Below, in pieces: positions 57,719 through 64,000 of a DNA stretch of 64,000 nucleotides. How positions within the stretch are numbered: the first letter of the stretch is position 1; the number at the start of each line of letters is the position of its first letter. Location of the stretch: assembly GCA_030141605.1 (NCBI GenBank), contig JAQGDQ010000634.1:58084-122083 (forward strand), written 5' to 3'. The notes beneath the pieces were generated by a model. The model did not search any database. It was given only the letters and a program-made list of their open reading frames with translations, and was not told where the DNA came from. The translations under genes and the position numbers were made by a program. Source of the stretch: Tubiluchus corallicola. Its lineage: Eukaryota; Priapulida; Priapulimorpha; Priapulimorphida; Tubiluchidae.

Positions 57719-57922
57719 CTAAAGCAGAAAGTGCTTTGCGACTTTAAATGTGCTAGAGCAAAAATTTCGCCACCTCACAAACATCGTTTGTTGAGAGTAG
57801 TAAAAGGCTAATAATCGTATAATGATGTTGGGCATATTGGTATCGAACAGTTTTAGAAACAGTGTATAGTAGTTTACCTGATCAAAAGCTTTAGATGCAT
57901 CTAAGAACAATATGTCTATCAC
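57719..57922 (-). pseudogene. Non-LTR reverse transcriptase fragment (CR1/L2 type)
   Basis: 67 codons on the minus strand. ILFLDASKAFDQVNY holds the first catalytic Asp of RT motif A, followed by LF.KL and FYYSQQTMFVRW typical of CR1/L2-group LINEs. It stops before the GVRQGG block and is bounded by an inverted LTR at 57925. It is only a scrap of an old copy. Confidence 0.75.
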
Positions 57923-57924
57923 CC

Positions 57925-58644
57925 TCTAATTTTATCGTATAGTAATTTGCCGTATAGAGTGACCTTCATTAATTGAATTAATTAATCGAATAATTAATGA
58001 TTTGGATTCGCTTATCGATTGCTTACAGGTAACTGATCGGTCATCGATTATCCGACTCCGAGGGCTTTAGTTCAGTTGCTAAGGCAATGATCTGTCCTAC
58101 ACGACTTTCACCTTGACCTTGCGTTGTGAGTCAGATCTTTATCCCTCAAGTTTACAAGCTTAGCTCTCGCAAATGAGCTCTTATTACACTGCGAATCGCT
58201 TCAGGTTCGAATCCAGGATCTAGTGTTGCGATTATGTGTTACCGATAACGCTTTAAACATTCACAAACTCAATGTCTAAGTTAATACAGCGAATAGACTT
58301 TATTGAACTTTACAGTTTACAATTTAATCACCTCTGGTTCCAATACAAGATTTGCCCTTATACGCCGGTGGGCGTTTACAACTAATGTCTAGCTCCAGAG
58401 AAGATGCTATCCACTTACTGATCTACGATATTGGTATGATGCACTGAAGGTGCTTAATTCATACAACATTTCGGTTACAACTGTATCAGATACAAAATAC
58501 AAAATAGATAAGTTAAAACACTTAACTTGCGGATTGGCCAATGTACCACTGCTATTGGCCAAATCCCTGTTTCGTATCGAGACTACGTAGCACCAGTGCT
58601 CAGTCTATGCTAAGTACGTAGATTGTTCCTCCACGCTGGGCCAA
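57925..58644 (-). repeat. Inverted 3' half of a long LTR, copy 2
   Basis: The reverse complement of the second half of 37007..38415. Shared landmarks are CCGAGGGCTTTAGTTCAGT, CTTATACGCCGGTGGGCGTT, GCACTGAAGGTGCTTAA and CACCAGTGCTCAGTCT. It ends exactly where 58645 begins, so the plus-strand LTR probably inserted into it. Confidence 0.75.
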
Positions 58645-60190
58645 TGTTATGAATAAATTTCGGAATCATTAATTTAGTGATTAATTAATGGATTTATCAA
58701 CTTCATTAGATTATGTTGATAAAGCGGATACCCCCTGATTGGATTAGATAAATTTATTGATAGATTATGGGAACTCACTTAGCTGGTTAAAGCACGATAT
58801 TTAATGCGACGCAAATTATCTTCACAGAGGTGTTTGTGTTTACTAGAAGTAGAACAGGTGTTCATTTAAGAAAGCGTAAGAGCTTGTCGCAGGTGTTCAG
58901 TTTGGAGAAGCGAAGCTTGTTTTTATAACTTTGCGTAAAGTTAGATAAAAGCCTAATGTAATGTTACGTAGAGTTGCCTGCAATTATTAAGAAATAGCGA
59001 AGAGTGGATTTCTTTGAAAGAAAGGTTTATGGCCGAAGCGAAGCAGAGAGCAATCTCTGAGAGTTGGATGATGTGAAGGATGAAGGGCCAAGTAGCGGTT
59101 TTTCTCATGCAAGAAGCTATGTTAACAAGCCACCTGGGTGGTTGTAAACTTTACGCCAAGGGTATCACCTTTGAACTATTGCGACATATTACGGTTTAGC
59201 GGGAAAGTCCCGAATGCTCAGTTTGGGTATATAAGCCGATGTCTTGAGGAACACGTGGTTAGTTAGTTAGTTGGTCGGGAGTCATTCGGAGAGAGTCAGA
59301 CGAGAGTTGGTTGTGAACCACGTGCCAAGTTCAGAGAGAGAGGCTACTGGAATTCTGAAAGAAGCAGAGACGTTAGACCAGCGTAGACAACCATCTGCGT
59401 ACTCAACTAATTGAGCACTGGATCTGCGATTTAGTCTTGCATCAGAATTGGATTTGACCAATTGAACAGTCTTCAGATTGGTCATTCCACCGAGTTAAGT
59501 AATCTTAACATATCGTAACTTGAGAGCAACTCTGCATAGTAATAGTTCACAGTGTAGTAGACACCTTAAGTGTAACATTCAGTTTGATTGTAATTGCATA
59601 CTTCACATTGTAATTTGCACCTTAAGTGTGGCATAAGAAAATAGTTAAGTGAGTCTATTTAGTGTCTCTTGGAGCTAAATATTATTTGTGAGCGTCTAGC
59701 GGCGACTAGGATCAAATCTTGTAATATCATTTAGCTAAGAGTAATAGTTGTAAAACAATAAATGATTTCACTTTAACTTAAAGGACTAGTTCATGTATGC
59801 TTATAGGTGTTTCAGTTAAGCAACCTTAAATTTGATAACGAACCTGAGGATTTGCTGTGTACTTATCATTAATTTAATTTACAAGTTCAATTGCGGGAAC
59901 TAAGCTAGTAAGCTTTAGAGATAAAGACTTTAATCACAACGCGAAGTCGTAGAAATAGTCTTGTAGGACAAGATCATAGCCCTATAGACTAATCTTAAGC
60001 TCTAGGAGCCAGGTTATAAATTACCTTTTAGCGATTAATGAAATAAGAAGCGAATCAATCTATAAACAAGTCGTGTGGTATTTCAAGTCACGTGCTATAC
60101 GATCACGAGATATAATAATTAACAATTATCAGAGAGATTAATCACATATGATAACGGGTACCTAATAATAGGGCTAATTAGAAGAGGACA
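58645..60190 (+). repeat. Long 5' LTR, copy 3
   Basis: It starts TGTTATGAATAAATTT and ends AGAGGACA, so it has TG...CA ends. It is homologous but well diverged relative to 37007..38415. A primer-binding-like site and a gag-like frame follow, so this is the 5' LTR of an element on the plus strand. The 3' LTR is not in the window. Confidence 0.75.
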
Positions 60191-60197
60191 CAATAAC

Positions 60198-60213
60198 TGG
60201 TGCCGTGCTGCGG
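60198..60213 (+). promoter_or_regulatory. Probable primer-binding site
   Basis: TGGTGCCGTGCTGCGG lies seven bases after the LTR end. It starts with the TGG that pairs with a tRNA 3' CCA. The specific tRNA was not identified. Confidence 0.55.
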
Positions 60214-60528
60214 ATTTTTGTGTTTTGCTTAACTATTGTAATTATTATTGTTTGTGAACTATATTATAGTCTATATTGGATAAGTTGTAAACTGTGAACT
60301 GCTTGCATTACTCTCAGGTGTTGTCACAATTGAAAAGTGAAAGTTACGATCGGAGAAAGCTGGGACACAGTTGGAGTTCAATTGGAGGGACAATTACAGA
60401 GGCGGTTCTAGACGATATTGGAGACCCCAAACCAAACCAAATTGGTAGGTGGATTTTATTGTCAAAGGTGTTAACAACCCGGAATATTGTTTTAGGAAAA
60501 TTTTGTGTTGCGATAAATTGTGTAAATT

Positions 60529-60930
60529 ATGTCGGACCCTCAGGAATTAATAAGTGAAGCTCAAATTGAGAGCTGGATCAGGTCTGGGAGTCTGCCGGAC
60601 GGATGGTTAGAGCAACAGAGCTCAGAAGTTCAAGCTTTACACGTGGTTATTTTAAGACGTATACGAGACGAGGAACGTAATGCTGAAAGTAGCCAACTCC
60701 CTAAAAAGACGACTAACCCAGAGGTACACAGCTCTGCTCAAATGGGTGGGGCTGTACCCATTATGGTGGAGAGAGCGACTTGGCTCTCATCTCAGTTAGG
60801 TGCTATTACCGATCAATGGGCAATCGACTGTCGAGCAAGCCGTACTCCTAATCCTTACGAGGGTGCCAACCAGCCACATTTTATAACTAAGTGGCTTAGG
60901 AGAGTGCAGGTAGTGCCACTTATGGCTTAA
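60529..60930 (+). pseudogene. Gag-like N-terminal fragment of the LTR element
   Basis: 133 codons from an ATG 330 bases after the primer-binding site: MSDPQELISEAQIESWIRSG, an acidic/charged helix region, then an AITDQWAID segment. It has no zinc knuckle or protease. The frame ends at TAA 60928-60930, exactly where GC-rich R2-like leader sequence begins, so the gene seems cut by that insertion. Gag is inferred from position only. Confidence 0.5.
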
Positions 60931-61190
60931 GCTTGCTGGGTAACAAGCTTACAAAGGTTGCGGACTGGCCGGAGGTTGGGAGGGCAACCTCCCAGTCTGA
61001 GTTGCAAGTCGTGCTCCTACCCATCACGACCTCACGGATATGCACCATACCTCAGGGCGGCCCGGCTCCCAGTCGGGCGGAGGAGAAGAAACTGTCCAGC
61101 CGCTGGGTCTCGGCATAGGACCCCTCCATGAGGGGCTAACAACCCCAAATGGTAGAACTATTAATCTGTTACAGAAAACAATAGTGATAT
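60929..61190 (+). ncRNA. Structured GC-rich 5' leader of the R2-like element
   Basis: Three strong hairpins occur in a row: AAGCTTG/CAAGCTT (60929-60950); GACTG plus GGAGGTTG pairing with CAACCTCC plus CAGTC (60963-60997); and CCCCTC/GAGGGG (about 61122-61136). A GCCCG/CGGGC stem lies at about 61048-61078. R2 elements carry an HDV-like ribozyme at this place. The fold here has not been shown to be one. Confidence 0.45.
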
Positions 61191-63791
61191 AGCCGGCTTG
61201 GTTTTGGGAAACGGCGAGGTTGCGCGAGAAACCTCGACCGCGACTAATGGTACGTTAAAGGACAACGATACTGATAAACGGATTAAACTCAAATATCCTG
61301 CGCAGGTCAGCGACAGCTGTCCTGTATGTGGGAAGGCGATTCCCGACTGGAAGTCGGCGAAATCGCACGTGAAGTTTAGCCATGGATTGGGCATCCATAG
61401 GCTGACATTTGAATGTGAAGTGTGAAAAACTGTGGCCATCATACTCGAGTGCTAGTACCCATTACAGGTACTGCTCCCGGAGAGTGGCAAGCGAGGGGAC
61501 TGAACCGCCTCAGGGTGGTGCACACAGCTGTCCAGAATGCTCCCGTACCTTTAACACTCATGCGGGATGCCAACAGCACCGTCAATGTGCACACCCTGCC
61601 GAATATAACAGCAGTCTCCCTGGACCCAGGGAGAAATGGGCAGGTGGTTCAGGTACCCTGTGGACGGATGATGAAATGAGGCTAATGGCCGAACAGGAAC
61701 TTGAGTTCCTAGGAAGGGAAACATCTGTTAAGGGGCTCAACAAGTTTCTCCACGAGAAGCTGCCTCACCGCACAGTTGGGGCCATAGCCACAATGAGGAA
61801 GTCTGTATGCTACCGCACTCTAAGAGATGGGTTAAGAACTGCCGAGGTAAATGTTAACGAAATGGCAAGGAGAGAGCATCGAGTTGATGGACCACAACCC
61901 GGTGTGAGGGCAAGCCGGGAACCCGGTGAGGAACAGCTGGCAAACCGGGACACACTTAGAGAAAGTATCGAAAGGGATATAGAAACTGGAAATATGCAAA
62001 ATCGTAGTGACATGGTTGCGGCTCTGGCATTCGCTAGAGCTGCATTGGGAGGTGGCGATTTGGATGGGGCCTTTCAGGCACTGAGTGAGGCATGGTTCCC
62101 GGTGGACACCCCTCCACAACCAGCCAGACCTCGTCCTGTTAGGAGAGCTCCTGATCAACCCGCTAACCACCAAAAACGCAGGAGGGAAAGGTATAAGACG
62201 TACCAGAGACTGTATCAAAGAGACAGACGCAAGCTTACGAACGTCGTACTCGATGATGCACCCCTGGAAGTCAAGTATCCTCCCATTGACTGCATCGAGC
62301 AAACGTACATCCAGAGATTCGAGAAACCTTCCCTACCGGACGACGAACCCATCGAGGACTTCAAACCGTGTGAAGATTCAGACAGCCTCTGTGCTCCAAT
62401 AGCACAAGAGGAAGTGGCAAAAACATTCAAAGCCATGAAGTCCAATTCGTCTCCTGGTCCGGATAGGGGGGTCACGATGAAAGCCCTCCGGAGGGTAAGC
62501 AAGGGTGCGATAACCCTTGTCTTCAAGGTATGGCAATTCCTAAAGAAGGTCCCAAACAGCCTGAAGGAATGCCGTACCACCCTCCTCCCCAAGTCTGCTG
62601 AGGGCTTGCAGGACGTCAGTAACTGGCGGCCTATCACAATCGGATCCCTATTGCTCAGGTGGTATGCCAAGATTCTGACCACCAGAATCCAGGCAACGGT
62701 CAAGCTCACCCCACTCCAGAGAGCCTTCCAACCAAGAAACGGCTGTTCCGAAAACCTGACTCTCCTAAACACCGTGATTCGGCATGCCCGAGCAAGTCAC
62801 AGGGAATTCGCATTCCTTGACTTAGCAAAGGCATTCGACACGGTACCTCACACCTCGATCGTGAGGGCAATGCGAAGGTTCGGCCTTCCAAAGCAGGTTC
62901 AGCAAATCATTGGGGATATGTATACGGGTCCTGCTACACGGATATCGACACCGGAAACAAGTACCCGTCGTATTAGCATCACGTCAGGTGTTAAGCAGGG
63001 ATGCCCGCTATCACCCCTGCTTTTCAACCTGGTAATCGACGAACTGATCTCGAAAGTCGGTTCTCGATTTGGCTATGGGATCGACGAGCACCAAGTGGCT
63101 ATAGTTGGTTTTGCCGTCGACCTAGTCCTAATGTCAGCCTCAAAACATGGCATGGGAGTTTTGTTGGAGACAGCCAATGGCTTCTTCACGAAACGAGGCA
63201 TGACATTAAACACCAACAAATGCAAAGCCATGAGGCTAGTCAAGGCATACCGGCGAAAGGCTATGAAAGTGCTAATAGAACCCACATGGGAGATCAGCCA
63301 GACTCCTATTCCAATGCTGGGAGTCAGTGATACATACAAATACCTGGGAATTCCCATGACTGCTAAGGGACGACCCACCATGTACACCAAGTCCCTTAAA
63401 GCATGGCTTATAAGAGTGGAAGGGGCACCACTCAAACCTCAACAAAAGGTGGATATGATCAGACAATATGTGATTCCGCGTCTGACATACCACTTTCGTA
63501 TGTGAGGTTCATATGAATGGCCTCAAGGGAGCAGACAGGCTTATAAGATCAAGCCTAAAACGTATACTTCACATGGCGAGGGATGTCCCGAATGCATTCT
63601 TCTACATGCCAATGAAGAAGGGAGGGCTGGGATTTTCTTGTCTTGAAAAGGATGTTCCTTTGATGAAAGTCAAGATGCTCAGCCGATTGCAGGCCTCACC
63701 AGATCCGCTGGTGAACATGAGTGCATCTGCTCCAGTGTGGAATAGGGAGCTTGAGTGGGCTGAGGGTGGCGAGCCTCGAAGCCTACAGTAA
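60931..63791 (+). mobile_element. R2-like non-LTR retrotransposon, 3' truncated
   Basis: A GC-rich island in AT-rich DNA. A structured leader is followed by one protein in three frames: an N-terminal zinc-finger region, a Myb-like segment and an R2-clade RT. Three zinc fingers place it with R2-A-like elements. The restriction-like endonuclease that should follow the RT is absent before homology ends near 63790. It is inserted into the gag-like start of an LTR element, not visibly into rDNA. Confidence 0.8.
61198..63791 (+). pseudogene. R2-like ORF: zinc fingers, Myb-like region, reverse transcriptase (RT active site mutated)
   Basis: Three pieces: 61198..61425, 61409..63505 (698 codons) and 63513..63791, joined only by frameshifts near 61420 and 63505. 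Finger 1 is CPVCGKAIPDW...H...H in the first piece. Finger 2 (CEKLWPSYSS...H...C) is split by the first shift. Finger 3 is CPECSRTFN...H...H. A Myb-like stretch (LWTDDEMRLMAEQE) follows. The RT has SSPGPD, WRPITIGSLLLRWYAKI, FLDLAKAFDTVPH and GVKQGCPLSPLLFN. The catalytic motif is FAVD (V at residue 570, bases 63116-63118) where R2-type RTs have FADD, one GAC-to-GTC change. The thumb continues in the third piece (GGLGFSCLEKD). Fingers and Myb bind target DNA and the RT copies RNA there. This copy is inactive by sequence. The 3' region lacks the CCHC and endonuclease. Confidence 0.85.
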
Positions 63792-64000
63792 TGCAAAAGA
63801 CATAAATCGCAACCGAGTTTGTGAACGACATAAACAGCAACGGTGACAAGAAAAGTTGCAGCAGCAACAGCAGTAGCAGCGGTTAAAACGATAACGTAGA
63901 TAGAAGTAGCGATGGCGATGGCGAGGACAACGAGAACGACATCAACAACAACAGTAAAAAGCTGCTTACTGCTGTAGGTGGAGAATTTTATGTTTCAGAG
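63792..64000. repeat. Degenerate triplet-rich tract at window end
   Basis: A-rich sequence with many AAC, CAG, GCA and GCG triplets (CAGCAGCAACAGCAGTAGC at about 63863; GCGATGGCGATGGCGA at about 63910). It replaces the expected endonuclease part of the R2-like element. No conserved frame is seen. Confidence 0.5.

Noticed and set aside
58204-58214. GGTTCGAATCC, a perfect tRNA B box/T loop
   Set aside because: No A box, acceptor stem or cloverleaf around it; the equivalent LTR sites in the other copies are degenerate.

Overview
The window is AT-rich, intron-bearing animal DNA. Its protein-coding genes are animal families with GT-AG introns, and it is crowded with retrotransposons, tandem repeats and duplicated segments. 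A marine or other invertebrate metazoan fits. The Gmr1-type retrotransposon is compatible with a deuterostome, but the species cannot be fixed from the sequence. I see no prokaryotic signals and no CRISPR.

Layout. (1) 1-15.2 kb: the last four coding exons of a P-glycoprotein-like ABCB transporter (second nucleotide-binding domain and stop). Its introns hold a degenerate TTCAG repeat, an RTE-like LINE fragment and a full-length 8.1-kb antisense Ty3/gypsy element. That element has the unusual order Gag-PR-IN-RT-RH. (2) 15.2-17.5 kb: 3' flank, a LINE-type 3' tail, then a promoter with NRF-1, CRE and CCAAT motifs. (3) 17.5-29.9 kb: a complete 14-exon DAZAP1 orthologue (two RRMs, Q/P/G-rich tail, terminal HPYRR), with a MITE and tandem duplications in its introns. 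(4) 31-47 kb: a duplicated array of single-exon class A GPCR genes on the minus strand. There are two intact genes, one truncated pseudogene, and shared flanks carrying ATGGCACA repeats in opposed orientations. A long LTR and microsatellites interrupt the array. (5) 47-51 kb: strand-skewed A-rich then T-rich DNA around an unrecognised ORF, ending in a LINE piece with a PHD-like ORF1 and the start of an endonuclease. (6) 51.4-56.9 kb: a three-exon C2H2 zinc-finger gene whose third finger is assembled across a splice junction. A broken paralogous finger exon lies in its first intron. (7) 57.7-64 kb: nested retroelements, namely an RT scrap, an inverted LTR fragment, a 1.55-kb LTR with primer-binding site and gag-like start, and then an R2-like non-LTR element. 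The R2-like copy has three zinc fingers, a Myb-like region, an RT with a mutated catalytic Asp, and no endonuclease in the window.

The host genes do not form a functional cluster. ABCB exports substrates at membranes, DAZAP1 binds RNA, the GPCRs are receptors, and the zinc-finger protein is probably nuclear. The clearest unusual biology is the Gmr1-type provirus, with its copia-like pol order and SCAN-like capsid, followed by the R2-like element and the repeat architecture of the GPCR array. No wholly new system could be demonstrated from sequence alone.
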